Of a stretch of 64,000 nucleotides of DNA, positions 23,202 through 34,635 are shown piece after piece (position 1 is the first letter of the stretch; every line of letters begins with the position of its first letter). The translations under genes and the position numbers were made by a program. Source of the DNA: Isoetes taiwanensis. Lineage: Eukaryota > Streptophyta > Lycopodiopsida > Isoetales > Isoetaceae. Below the pieces are notes generated by a model. The model was given only the letters and a program-made list of their open reading frames with translations. It was not told where the DNA came from and made no database searches. Where the stretch lies: contig JAJEKV010000003.1 of the NCBI GenBank assembly GCA_021234155.1, positions 12,831,819 to 12,895,818 on the forward strand, given 5' to 3'.

Positions 23202-23892
23202 CTGTGCACTGCGTAATACACTATTTAACTTATTTATAGCATAAGCTAACCCTATTTCATGATAATGCTTTATAGAGACACTTGATTATAACAGGGGAAC
23301 TACCAAGAAGTATTAAAATGATAAATATAGCACTGCGCTATTGCTTACAGAACTCAAGGAACTAATAAAGCATAATGCCAACATTGACCAACAGATCAGC
23401 GCATCCCAACATTATACTAATAGAATGATCAAATAGGTCAGACCAAATGTCATGTCTATGCAACAGTACATTAAGAATTCCAGCCTTATAGCTAGCATGC
23501 AAACAAACTCCAGAGAGTAACTTTTTTATTGCATCCTTATCATATGCTGCAGCAAGCCTCCAAAACAAAGGTGCTGATCTCCATTTCGTAACACAGGCTG
23601 CAACATATGCACATGGGTATGCAAACCCCTTAGTCCTGCCAATCTTAGCACTATATATGCCACTTGCATTTGATGTTCCGTATAAGAATGCACTGTCCAA
23701 ACATAATGCTGGAATTAAGGCTAGAAACATACTAGGTTTCAACACGCATAATCAGATATCATCTTCAACATGATATTTCAGAAAAGAATGCATCCTTATA
23801 TTTTCAATTCAAGTGGCAGCTTTACAATGTCATTGACTTTTATACAAATCGCAGTAAAATTTCAATAAGTATATCCAAGTGGCTGAATGCCT
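23202..23892. other. No gene assigned
   Basis: A minus-strand open stretch of 127 codons (23745-23362) contains SAPLFWRLAAAYDKDAIKKL but I recognise no family and see no convincing splice borders. It may be intron of the gene at 21626-23201. Confidence 0.4.
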
Positions 23893-25104
23893 TCATATGT
23901 TAAAGTTATGATTGGCAGATTTGCCCTTGCATTTCCGACCTCCTGCCGCTCTAAGTTTGCCCCCAACTGTCCAATTTCTGTCGCAGCTCCTACACTTATA
24001 CCTCGGTTGATTTGGCTTCCCATTATTGATGTAGTCGGAGCGGGTGTTACTACTGAAACACCGCGGGCAATCTCGATGGGGCATCATCGCCCTATCTATC
24101 CTTGGAGCTGCCATTTCTTGTGGTGCTTGTTGCTCTGCCTTTCTCTTTTTCATGCTTGGAGCTGCCATTTCTCCTGGTGCTTGTTGCTTAGCCTTTCTCT
24201 TTTCATGCTTGGAGCTGCCATTTCTTGTGGTGCTTGTTGCTCCCATGTAGAGGCACTAACAGGAGAGAACATCCATGTAGAGGCACTAACAGAGAGAACA
24301 TCCATGTGGTTGCCATGCTTGTTGTTGCTTGTTGTTGCCATTTCTTGTATTGCTTGTTGCTCCCATGGCTGCCATTCATTTCCAAGTTCAATCAAGTTGG
24401 CAGATGCATTGACCCAGTCATCTTTATTTTCTTGTATTGACAAACAGAACTTGGAAAGTCGGGATCATCATCTAGAGTTTGTGCTTTCAAGTCTACCAAC
24501 AAGCCATCACTAGATGGCTTTCTTTTCTGCCAACAAGCCACCAAATTCATCCAAGCGACATGCTTCTGTTTCCTCCATTCTCGCTTGTCCATGAACAAGA
24601 AGGTCTTCGTCCAATAAGCCATCCAGTGATGGCGCTTTTTTCTTCTGCCAACAACAAGCCACCAAATTCACCCAAGCAACATGCTACTGTTTCCTCCATT
24701 CTTGCTTGTCCATGAGCAAGAAGGCCTTCACTTGTGAACATAGACACATCAAACACATATTCAAGTTGGTTCTTCTGTGATGAGCCCTCCAACTCTGTTT
24801 GTGGCATTTCTAGACAAAGCTTGGGCAAGTCTTCCTCAATGTTACCATCAAGAACTCCTAAAGTAGGACCTAAAGATGCATTGACCAGGTCAAGTTCTTT
24901 ACCTCTTTTCAACACAGGCAAGTCTCCATCAATTATCAAGTCTACATCTTCATCAAGTACGTCAACAAATGCATGCTCTCCATCTTCATCTTGTTGAGCA
25001 ATCACAAGAGCTAGAGCTTCCGTCTCGTCAAAGCCCAATAGATACTTGAGTTCGTCCCTAGTCAGAATAAAGTCTTCGTCGCTGCACTTCGCCGCCATCG
25101 TCAT
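23893..25104 (-). pseudogene. Dof-type zinc-finger protein gene with coding minisatellite and frameshifts
   Basis: An ATG at 25104 opens an acidic N-terminal region (LDEDVDLIIDGDLPVLKRG, EEDLPKLCLEMPQ). The C-terminal end encodes a clear Dof finger: DCPRCFSSNT, QPRYKCRSCDRNWTVGGKLR, spacing C-x2-C-x21-C-x2-C at about 24069-23980, followed by a basic tail and stop at 23893. Dof proteins are plant transcription factors binding AAAG sites. Between them are a ~116-bp duplication (24492-24735) and three repeats of about 18 codons, consensus EQQAPQEMAAPSMKKRKA. The first repeat has AAAA where the others have AAAAA, a one-base deletion that breaks the frame at about 24190. Another shift lies near 24440. 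It is either a recent pseudogene or carries homopolymer sequence errors. Confidence 0.7.
24095..24370 (-). repeat. Coding minisatellite in the Dof-like gene
   Basis: On the plus strand the unit CATGCTTGGAGCTGCCATTT recurs three times at about 54-60 bp spacing, and a 29-bp unit containing GTAGAGGCACTAACAG occurs twice. On the coding strand these encode the APQEMAAPSMKK-type repeats and a VSASTWMFS repeat. Confidence 0.8.
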
Positions 25105-25342
25105 CTCTCCTCTCTTGGAAAAATGTGGAAAGAATTACGAGTTTTATAGACGCGATTTGACTTGCCTTTGCATCCCAAGTATTGCGCATTTTCCGACCAG
25201 GTCAGAACATCCCAGAGAAATCCTTGATATTCTTGATATTTTGACAGAAATTTGATATTTTTCCTAAGTCCAACCTATTTTTAACGATAGTTTTTCAGTC
25301 CTACCCATTTTTAACGCCTCGTACATACATAAATATTATGGA

Positions 25343-25460
25343 CTACGTAATGCACGGGAGCAGAGGCATTACGCCCGGTAGGGCTTCGAGGCGGCGCCGC
25401 CAGCCGAGGCGGCCGCCCTACCAGGGCGTGATGCCCTGCTCCCGTGAATTATGGGACGTA
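25343..25460. repeat. GC-rich foldback (hairpin) element
   Basis: Two inverted arms of about 35 bp, CACGGGAGCAG then GGCATTACGCCC then GGTAGGGC on the left and their complement on the right, surround a loop rich in GGCGGCGCCGCC. The GC content is far above the surrounding AT-rich DNA. It has no coding capacity and may be a foldback transposon. Confidence 0.7.
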
Positions 25461-25811
25461 ATACACCAGGCCAAGATTACGAACAATTAGATGCTAGGAT
25501 CCGGTGCAGATGCGTGCAGGTGCTACGATCCTGGTGGTTGCAGATCCTGGATGGTGGTTGCAGATCATATTTCCGACCTCTATTTCCACTGTTTTAGATG
25601 GTCTGTGCTTTAGATCAGTGGTTTTAGATGGTCTCTGCTTTAGATCAGTGATCTGCTTAAGATGGTCGGAGGAGATGCTTGAACTCTGTGGCTAACTCTG
25701 TGGCGGCGGAAAATAATTTCTTTGGCGGAGCAAACGATTTCTGTGGCGGCGGACAGATATAGAAGCGGCGGAAGAATTGCGTTATATAATTTTAAGCTAA
25801 AAATACAGTAA

Positions 25812-26180
25812 TTTGGGTGCATATTCACACGGGGGTGACTCAGGACAGCGAGTTTTCTGGATAGGCATATTCACCCCTTATTCCTTAATCTATCAATTTT
25901 CACGTAAAGTTCCTCGTTTGTGGGGTATGCAAGTCACGAAATTTGCTATCTTGTATAACAAGATTCGCAAAATACTATAAGATTTCAAAGCGGAATACTA
26001 TATGATGTTGTTTTTTTCGTGCGTGCAAAATACAATTATGAGGGGCTCTCGGCCGCCCCTACGTCACCCCGTGTGAATATGCACCCAAACCAAAGGGGGT
26101 TTAAGGGGGATTTTAATTTAAATGTGTTGGACCCAATGGTTGTGTTAATTAATGTCAATGGTAGTTATGTGTTGGTTGTT
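25812..26180. mobile_element. MITE with GGTTTGGGTGCATATTCA termini, copy 1
   Basis: The left end TTTGGGTGCATATTCACACG is mirrored on the right by CGTGTGAATATGCACCCAAA at 26070-26089. The right side continues with the outer terminal sequence seen in the full copy at 41771-43535 (ACCCAATGG, GTCAATGGTAGTTATGTG), while the left outer portion is missing. No coding capacity. Confidence 0.75.
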
Positions 26181-27040
26181 AATGTCAATGGTTGTTATGT
26201 GTTAGTTGTTATGTGTTGGGGGATTTAATTTTTACATGTTGGATGTTAATGGTTTGTGTTGCAAAAATTTTTTTTTTTTTTCGGCCTTAGAGACGTCCTC
26301 CCCCCGTGTGACAAAAATTTTAGAATTCAAACCAGAAAAAAAACTAGAATTCATTTGAGGCTTTCATCACCTGTAGCTTTTGAATTTGATGACAATAAAA
26401 CAAATAGAACATAAGTAAAAGTTACCATAAAGATAGAGCAAATTGATCCCATTATTCTTCTGAAAGTCATAAAATTTGCAACACAAAAAAAAAACCCAAT
26501 TATTATGCTACATATTGTTACTTCCATACAACTATTTCTCTTTCACAATGACACCATTGTTTATCAATCCATATGATTTTGAATGCTCCATCTCTAGCTT
26601 AAAGGTAATGCATGATTCACCTTATGGTTCGATTAAAGTTCCAAACCTACAATATAAATGCATTCTTGTGGCCACTATTTGACCTGATCACAGGTGACAT
26701 AGAAAAGGGTGTGGAATAATCCGCTTTGTTGTGTGCATAAGAATCCGTTTGTTGATTAAAGCTAAAGGTCTGGCTGCTATGAACAATCCGGCAAGACCGG
26801 GGAATATCCAAGAGTTGGAAGCAAACAGAGGGCGTAAACTTGAATCTGCGACAAAAATCTTAGGAAGGAAACAAAAGGGGTTTTTGCAAACTACATTGTA
26901 GAATCGGAAACCAATACCTCGTAAAAAAAAAACATTATGCTAACTGAAGAAACATTAAAAAATAAATACCTTTGTAAGTGTGAGCAAAAAATCCATCTCG
27001 TGGTAGTAAAATCCACTCCGACAATAAGAATCCAAGAGGG
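26181..27040. other. No gene recognised
   Basis: AT-rich sequence with homopolymer runs near 26266 and 26486. A TATTATGCTACATATT motif at about 26500 also occurs near 27340 and 57475. Confidence 0.5.
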
Positions 27041-27044
27041 CAAG

Positions 27045-27172
27045 TACACATGCATATGCACACACATGCACACATGCACATGCACTTGCACTTGCACACA
27101 CATGCACACACATGCACATGCATGTGCACATGCACATGCATACACATGCGTAGTGTTCATGCACAAACACAT
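27045..27172. repeat. CACATG-type microsatellite
   Basis: Irregular array of CACATGCA, CACTTGCA and CATGCACA units. The open frames read through it in several phases are artefacts of the repeat. Confidence 0.9.
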
Positions 27173-27219
27173 GCAGAGAAAGACAACAACTTGTTCCAAC
27201 CAACGAAAATCAACGGCCC

Positions 27220-27352
27220 ATAAAAGGTGCACTCTAGAAATACTATTTAGTACACCTCAACGAATACAACAACGAAATCATAGAAAAACCATGTGAAAAA
27301 ACGTATAAAAATCTAAAAGTAACCCCCTGTTATTATGCTACATATTTTTGGC
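27220..27352 (+). repeat. Dispersed repeat, copy 1
   Basis: Shares GCACTCTA, AATACTATTTAGTACA and CCCCCTGTTATTATGCTA with 57365-57485 in the same orientation. The second copy lies just outside the right end of the large transposon. Confidence 0.7.
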
Positions 27353-27599
27353 CTGGTGTGTGTTACGTATGTATAGTGGGCATTTGTTTTGTTTTGTATG
27401 GCATTATCCCACAAATGGTTATCATGCCTTCTGAATTTTTTCTCATGTCTTTCTGAAAATTAATACTTTTGACTGATCAACTGTGTAAAATTACGTGTAA
27501 TGACAGGCTCCTTCTTTATTACGCTCAACTTATAACTCCATATTCTCCGATATCATCAGGAGGTTGTTTAGTTTTATCTTTAGATTGTACGCCTAGCTC

Positions 27600-28205
27600 A
27601 TGTCAATATAATGACAACAAGGCAATGGTAGAACATTAGATCGGCATCTACCCTGAGCAGTGGGGCGTGAAGGGGCCGAACTGGTAAAATGGGCTTCGGA
27701 CTCATATGTAGGGTTTATTACCTGCATGTTCAATAAGCCAATGTTGCAAGGATTTCCTACAGAATGACAATGCAACATGGTGGTGCCTGTGAAAAATGCC
27801 TCAGAATAGGACAATATGGTAAGCAATATGTGGGCCAAGCTCTTCCCTGCTGGGGTTGAGGGGAAGTGAGTTCTTGGGCTAAGGAGAATGGAGTGAGAAC
27901 TATGGGGCAAGCAGGATTTAGATCGTGTCATTCTACAACATATCAGATCAGTTGGTGACTTTGCATGCTATAGTAGAAAGTGTGAAGGGAAAGAAAGAAT
28001 CGTCATCATTGACATTTGTGGATTACATTAAAGCATTTGACACGGTGCCGAGCGATAAATTTGTTGGTGAGAATGGATGCCTCGAATTGATGTTAACTAG
28101 TGTAATGTGTACATTTCAAGGCGTCCATTCTAGCAGAGGCATAGCAATGGGCAGCAGACTGCAAAACAACTTAATGGGTGTGAACAAAATAGTTTTGGTG
28201 CTGTG
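27600..28205 (+). pseudogene. LINE reverse-transcriptase remnant, copy 1
   Basis: Frame-shifted pieces read SLVTLHAIVESVKG, SSLTFVDYIKAFDTVPSD and GIAMGSRLQ. FVDYIKAFDTVP corresponds to reverse-transcriptase block A (FIDFSKAFDTIPR in the LINE at 59.8-64 kb). Upstream, GCCTGTGAAAAATGCCTCAG and CAATATGGTAAGCAATATGT are shared with 31078-31236 and 58975-59702. All three are remnants of one old family. Confidence 0.7.
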
Positions 28206-29195
28206 ACTCTATGGCTCCATAACTCAATGGGATATGCACGTATATTTGTAAATATGAAGTTGCATGTGTGGTTTCATTATTAAGAAACCATTGAAACATT
28301 ATTTATAGAAACCTTGTAAATATAAACAGGTCGGTCAAATATGGAGCAATTTTTGATTTGAAAAGGTCGGTCTAATCAGACCTCGACAAGCTTGGAAAGC
28401 AGAGAGATCGGTCCGGCTAAGGTGCCGGAACTGATCTTATAATTAAACCTAAAATGTATAGAGATATTGACTGGTTTCGGGTTCAATGAGATTGATCGGG
28501 ACTTTGGATAAGGTTTGCAAGATTTATTTGGCATTTTCTGAATATTGCTTTGACAATAGAATAATGCTTGACTATTACATTCATAAGAGTCTTATTGCAT
28601 TATGATTATGATATTATAAGCATGGAATTGTTGAGACTAATTTGCATTGTCTTGCAATATTGATACCGTGGTTAGTATTTGTTCAAGGAATTGTTCTGGT
28701 GATATTATATTTGAATTAATATCCAACAGTTGCTATAACGAAATGAATCATGCACAGAACAAGCTTAATGAACCTAATGAAGCTCAAGCTAGAATAAAAA
28801 AGTCCCAACCATGCTAGCATATGATAAGGCGGTGTTGATGAGAAAAGTGTGGAAACAGTCCACACTCTAGACTAATGCCTGTAGGCTGGTACATGATACC
28901 GTAAGAGACTAAAGCATCACAACAAAGTAGGAAAGGACAAACTAAGGTACAAAAAACAAAGAGCAAAAGGACACTGTTACAAAATCACAAGGCGGTTACC
29001 ACAACTCATGCCAACCACACCTCATGCCAGAGCTGGGAGTACAAGTTGAGATGCTCCTTTCCATCAAATAGAAAGACTGTAAACCCAACTGAATGCAAAT
29101 AATAGGCGCCCTGCAAAACTAGCATCCAAGCAGTTTTAGGGAGTTCTTGAATGAACAATAAAAAGCAACATTCTTTGGCAGGCTCTATGCTAGCA
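28206..29195. other. No gene recognised
   Basis: AT-rich sequence without a domain, RNA gene or strong repeat that I can support. Confidence 0.5.
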
Positions 29196-29255
29196 TCTAA
29201 TGAGGGACGTTCCAACATCTAATGAGAGAAGTTCCAGCATCTAACGAGAGCAATT
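29196..29255. repeat. Short tandem repeat, three units of about 22 bp
   Basis: The unit CATCTAATGAGAGAAGTTCC is present three times with small changes (GAGGGACG, GAGAGAAG, GAGAGCAA). Confidence 0.75.
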
Positions 29256-30484
29256 CCAAAAGGAATAATAGGGATAGGCTCACAGGTCAACATGGGGAGC
29301 AGGCAAACAGTAGGCAAAACAACAAGGTTGCAAAACCCTTAATCCCTACCACTAAAGCTGCATTTTGGTTGGGATTTAGAACAAGAAAGTGCATAAGCTA
29401 GAAAAACTCAGATGGAGCCACGACAAGAAAGGTCCGCAATTTCAAATGTTTCCCTAGCTGTTGTATTTTGATACAATCGTAGCTCTTCCCAAGCATATGA
29501 AAAACGAAATGGCAGATCAAAAGAGGACTATCCTTGACCCCAATCCAACAGTTTGGACCTGTGCTTACTGCTTCTTGCAAATGTACCAGGATAACGTAAT
29601 CACTACCACCAGAAGTTGCAACAACAAACTATCAAAGGCCGTCATGAACAAAACACAACCACTACAGAAGCGCAAGGGGAGATAATGTAACCACTGCCAG
29701 GGGTGTGGTTAATTTTGGAAACATACCTGCAACAAGAACTATCAAGGCAGCTAACATCTAAGATGGTTTAAAAGTACTTGACATATATTCAGCTAAAGAT
29801 GGGACATATAAAGCTAGGAAATATATTGGATATTGTGTATGACATATGTTGCCACTTAAAATGAAGTGTGACTAGAAGTATTGCCACTAAAAATGGAGTG
29901 TAACAAGAAGTGCATATGCCCCAGCTAGCAAATTAACCCAAAAGATGTATAGCCACCAAACCATCCTGCAAGACCTTGAAACGGAATATGTGCAACAAAA
30001 AGGCTAAATGTTTAGAAAACCTTGACACACTGCTGAGCATGTGAATTAAATATAACATGTCTCGAACCTGCAAAGTTGGAGATAATTTGTCTATATTAAG
30101 AAAATACAATCTAAACTATCTCACTGCATAATCCTTTTGCATCACCAAAGAGCTTTGAAATAGACTGACCAACTGCGAGTCATAGCCCTGAACCAACAGC
30201 ATAAGTATCCGAAACGTACTCCACAAAAACTGCAAATGTATACCTTCCTCAAAATGTTTGTATCTCCACATCAAATGCCAATATTAAACACACCAGTAGA
30301 TTTGCATCTCATATCTGAGATTGTGCACAGTCAAACTCCATGCCTATCAAAGAAGAATTGATCGCCACAGGCCAGAAAGCCAAGGCTACCAAGCTAAGAT
30401 TGCCCATAGCTTATGGACGTCTCTGTGGAGAATGGCCATAGCCACACCTCTCCTTAAATATCCAGACATGTGAAGAATTAAGAG
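29256..30484. other. No gene recognised
   Basis: AT-rich. A two-unit repeat lies at about 29848-29915 (AAATGAAGTGTGACTAGAAG and a diverged copy). Nothing else is visible. Confidence 0.5.
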
Positions 30485-31077
30485 AAAGCATGCAGACAGA
30501 TGGTCAAACGGAGCGTACCAATCGCATACTTGAGGATATACTACGTAACTATGTCTGGTAGAAACAGTCTCAATGGGCAAATTACATCCATTTGGTGGAG
30601 TTCGCCTATAATCGCACTAAACAGGAGTCCTCCCGAATGTCTCCTTTTATGATCAATTATGGCTATCAATGCCTCACGCCAGACACGTGGCATAACCCCG
30701 TTTCCAAGGTGGAAGTGTCGCAACAACTGCTTACGGATGCAGGCACTAGTCGAAGAGGTTCGAGCCTATTTGTTAGCTGCAAGGGCTAGACAAAAGAGTC
30801 TTGCCGACCGACATCGAACACCACGAGAATTCCAGGTTGGTGAATCTGTATGGCTGAAGATTAAGGTGAAGCAAACCAAACTTAAGATTGGCAATTGTAA
30901 GAAGCTTGCACCTAGATGGGCGGGACCTTTTTAGATAACTGAAAGGATAGGTCCTCAAGCCTACTGATTGGATCTACCCGCACATTTGAAGATCCATTAA
31001 GTTTTCCATGTGAGTCTTCTCAAGAAGCATAATCCTGATCTAGAAGAAGTTCTTGACATACCAACACTTCTGGAGAT
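30485..31077 (+). pseudogene. Ty3/gypsy integrase C-terminal fragment
   Basis: The sequence starts with DGQTERTNRILEDILRNYVW, the end of the integrase core with its conserved Gln-Thr-Glu-Arg, and goes on with WANYIHLVEFAYNRTKQESS and MSPFMINYG. After a frameshift the GPF/Y-like linker appears: RQKSLADRHRTPREFQVGES, VWLKIKV, RWAGPF and IGPQAY. The last part, HVSLLKKHNPDLEE, is the region before a possible chromodomain. Four or more stops and shifts make it dead. No LTR, primer-binding site or upstream pol domain is visible nearby. Confidence 0.85.
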
Positions 31078-31236
31078 GGGTTTATTACTTGCATGTTCAA
31101 TAAGCCAATGTTGCAAGGATTTCCTACAAAATGGCAATGCAACATGGTGGTGCCTGTGAAAAATGCCTCAGATGTGAATAACTATCGGACAATATGGTAA
31201 GCAATATGTGGGCCAAGGTCTTTGACAGGACTTTAC
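31078..31236 (+). pseudogene. LINE reverse-transcriptase remnant, copy 2
   Basis: Contains GTGCCTGTGAAAAATGCCTC and, in one frame, ASDVNNYRTI then a stop, SNMWAKVFDRTL. This matches the NYRTI block upstream of reverse-transcriptase block A in the window's other LINEs (NYRTILIGSIFSKIL). It abuts the gypsy fragment directly, so one was inserted into the other. Confidence 0.65.
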
Positions 31237-33805
31237 CAGATTATGTGTTAATTGTAGTTGATTTGGTTGATTTGGTTTGTGATCACTGTTACAGGCAATT
31301 CTATGCAATTGTCCATGACAGATGGGTACAAATTCCAGAAATCTTAGGGCTCTTGAGAAAGGAATATATATGCCCTGCTAGTTCCCCTTTGCCACCAAAC
31401 ATATTTGCACCTACACTATGAGCAAATGCCATGGTACGGACTGAGAGGTAATAGCTGAGATACGGCTAGCCATATCTGCGCACATATTACGAGCAGATGC
31501 CATGGTATAGACTGAGATAGTAGCTTAGAAACATCCATCTGTGGATTCGAATGTCTAAATGCAAGAAGGAGCTCAAGAACATACACAGGGTCCAGCAATA
31601 ACAAGAGTGTTAGATAGCACACAGAGCCCAAGTTTAGGCCAGTCATGCTAGACTGCCACTTCAACCTATGTCTCACAGGAGTTCCAGAAGTAGCCTTTTT
31701 CTCAGATACTATGCATATCTGTAGCCTAGAAACTTTTACAACATGAAGAGTGGGTGCTCACATGCCTGACCATCCATGCCATCTGGTGCAATTTTTGGCA
31801 TCCTGGAATAAGCTGCATGTGCTACAGCATGGGAATCAGCTCAAGCGCACTCACTTTTCGGTACCAAAGGACTTTTCCTAGTTCAGTTAATTCAGCGACG
31901 TCCGAGAGGCGAGGCTCCAAAGAAAATGGGCAAAATATCGGGGAGGGATAATACTTATTCTTGGTCAGTGACCTCTAAGTGAGATTGGTGACCTGAAAAT
32001 CTGGGTCCAAGTCAAAAACCTGAGCGTTGAGAAATGCTTGGTGATTGCTTTTGATTCAGGTCAAAAACCCGAGTCCTTGAGGTTGAGGCACCCACGGGAA
32101 CTGCATGCCTTGATCTGGACCTCAAGAAAACCTTGAGGTCAGGGGCCCATGGGAAAGCACCCTAAACCCCTGGGTAGGTTATCTCTAGTTGCTTCCACCC
32201 ATCTTGGGGGCTCTGTTTTGGTTTGTTTTATTTTTATTTTCTTCTATTCTTATCATGGGCCTCGGTCCCCAAGTTCCTTGCCCTTTGTATGTACTCTTTC
32301 CCATAAGCTCATTGTGCTTCCTGTGGATGTTAAAAGTATTATTTTATTTTATTTTATCTAATCTTATCATATCGAATAAGTAAAGGAAATCTAGATGAAC
32401 TTAACAAGTTGTCAATTTCACCAATTATGCAAGTGGCAACGAGCTTGTAATGATTTATGTGTTACCTTCATCAATTATACAAGTGACACTTAGTTTGTAA
32501 TGGTCTATGTAAAATCAGTAAACTTCTATCACTTTAACAAAAAGATTGAAGGAGGAGAAGAGAAAAAGAGAGAAATGGCAACTAAATGCATTGGAAAATA
32601 TATAGAAAGAGAAAAAAGCCATAGTCTTAAATTTGCATAAATGGCAAAATGCTCTTAAAAATAAAAAAGAATTATCTCCATTATGAGATTGGGATACATT
32701 TATCCCTTTTTTGCATCCAACTTATTTCTAGATCCTATTAGAGCGAGACCTTCAAGTCAACCATTTGTACCAGAAAGGAACACTTCTTTAATGGCTATGG
32801 GGTGGGTGGTTTTTTGGAGGGGAATAATCAACACGAAAGTCATCCTCATGTTGTTTATAGGGGGGAGAATTTCCTTCAAGTCCAAGTATCTGCATTAAAT
32901 CAAGAAAACTAGAATCATTGGAAGAGTATAGTTCTGTAGAACACGAAGAATAAATAATTTATACATAAAGATTTCAGACCTTTCGATAAATATGTTGAGG
33001 TTTATTTTGAGTTGATAAGCCTGACCCAAATATATATGGCTGACTTGGTATATGGCTCCCCTCTATACCACTTACTAAGATGACACTGAGAATCAAACAT
33101 ACTCCAATCCATAGACTAACTTCATTCAACATCTTCCCCATATTTCTTATTTTTAAACATACATTTGGTTGCCTAGGTATTTATATAGTACTACACGTAC
33201 CAAGAAAGTAGTTTGCACGACGTGCCACCCAAAGCTTCCATAACGCTACCCAAAAAGAGTCATTTTTCCAAGGGTTTGAAGTTCAATTCCAAATATAATG
33301 CGCATGGAATCTATGCTTGCTTTAGAACACCATCGCAAGAATGTGGTTATGACGTGGATGCTCTCCAAATTGCCATATGTTCATCCAATTTACGGAGTTA
33401 TGCTATTTACTAAGGCTATATATGCATTCCATATAATCTTCATGATTAGAGACCAAGATTTTATAGTTGAATCTAGCATTTTGATTCTAGAAATCCTTAG
33501 TAATATAGAATTACACTTACGAGTTTACATTCCTTTGTGAACCTATCTATTATAAGCATTCCATCCTACATTTGTCTTGGAGTGAGACACAAAGTAGAAT
33601 GTGTATTACAATATAAATCTAACACTAAAAGTAGCTGTAATGTTGAATGTTCTAAACTTGTATATCATCTAAATCATTTTAATGTGCTAAGGAAAACACA
33701 CAACATGCATGACGAGTTTATGCATGACAATGTAATAATGTTGCATTTATGGCATTTCACATTACAATATTTATAAATTTATCATTAGATTGAATAAGAG
33801 ACAAT
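31237..33805. other. No gene recognised
   Basis: AT-rich. A diverged two-unit repeat of about 55 bp lies at 32405-32515 (CAATTATGCAAGTGGCA and CAATTATACAAGTGACA). Open stretches are short and without domains. Confidence 0.5.
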
Positions 33806-33819
33806 AAGTCATGGCAGTG

Positions 33820-34140
33820 GCCAAGCGGCAGGCATTTCATTTATGCAGAGCTTGGCTTTTGTGGCTGATTTGGAAAAGACGGAGAGCGAAGGTCTTTCAG
33901 AATGCAGTGCTTAGCCCTTTTCGGTTGGTTCCGATCTTGAGGCATAAGTTGTGGTAGGCGTACCAAGTCTCAAGCTTGTCTGGCACAGTTAAGCGGGAAA
34001 TTTGGTCGACATTCCTACAGATTGTGGATCATGATGGACGCTTCATTTCTTAGCACCACACTTATCATTGTACTTGATCGCATTCTAGTGGTTTAATATA
34101 TTCTTATATTCTTCAAAAAAAAAAAAAAAAAAAAAAAAAA
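33820..34140 (+). mobile_element. 5'-truncated LINE copy with poly-A and target duplication
   Basis: The element ends in about 26 As (34115-34140) and is bounded by the 14-bp duplication AAGTCATGGCAGTG at 33806-33819 and 34140-34153. Its translation, RAWLLWLIWKRRRAKVF followed by RLVPILRHKLW and VDHDGRFIS, matches the C-terminus of the LINE at 42053-43357 (VAWLVWLIWKRRRLWIF, VDGDGRFV). It holds only the last ~90 codons and the 3' end. Confidence 0.9.
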
Positions 34141-34153
34141 AGTCATGGCAGTG

Positions 34154-34635
34154 AGAAATACCAAATTTATTGCAAAACCAAGACCAGAAGCCATTAAGTT
34201 TATTGCAAAAGATGTGACTCATAGTTTCGTTATCAGAGCATGTAGAGGACAATCAGCAAAGATGTTAGAATTAATCATAGACAAGGAGTGAAGATTACTT
34301 AAGATGCCTTGAGCAATAAGCCATATAAAGTAACAAATCTTAGGGGGGTAATATTAATTCTACATTAGAGAACAAGGTTTAAAGTTGGTTAGCATTGATT
34401 GACCATTTGGTCATAGCTTTACATGGATCGTCACTGTAATATAAGACCTTATTGACATTCTTGACCCTGTAGCCCTTTTTGCCCCCAATACTCCAGTCTC
34501 CATCATTACTGTTTTGATTATTGGAAGTAGAGAGATTACAAACAATCTGCTTTAAATGAAGGAAGATCCTTTTATCAAAAGAAGTACCCTTTATGATAGC
34601 TTTTAACCTAGTCTAGGAGATGACTCTATTATTGG
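34154..34635 (-). pseudogene. L1-type LINE ORF2, C-terminal zinc-binding part
   Basis: On the minus strand the sequence reads GYRVKNVNKVLYYSDD and, further on, CSDNETMSHIFCNKLNGFW, which is the zf-RVT pattern of plant L1 ORF2. The preceding part of the same protein is found at 37950-38455, so the L1 was split by the LINE now at 34636-37935. It also received the short LINE at 33820-34140 on its other side. Confidence 0.7.

Noticed and set aside
23362-23745. 127-codon minus-strand open frame
   Set aside because: No recognisable family or splice borders; could be intron read-through by chance.
23887-24513. 208-codon plus-strand open frame
   Set aside because: Antisense of the Dof-like gene and its minisatellite; Cys/Leu-rich repeats mirror the coding repeats.
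26891-27296. Cys/Met/Val-rich open frames near 27.1 kb
   Set aside because: Translation of the CACATG microsatellite in different phases.
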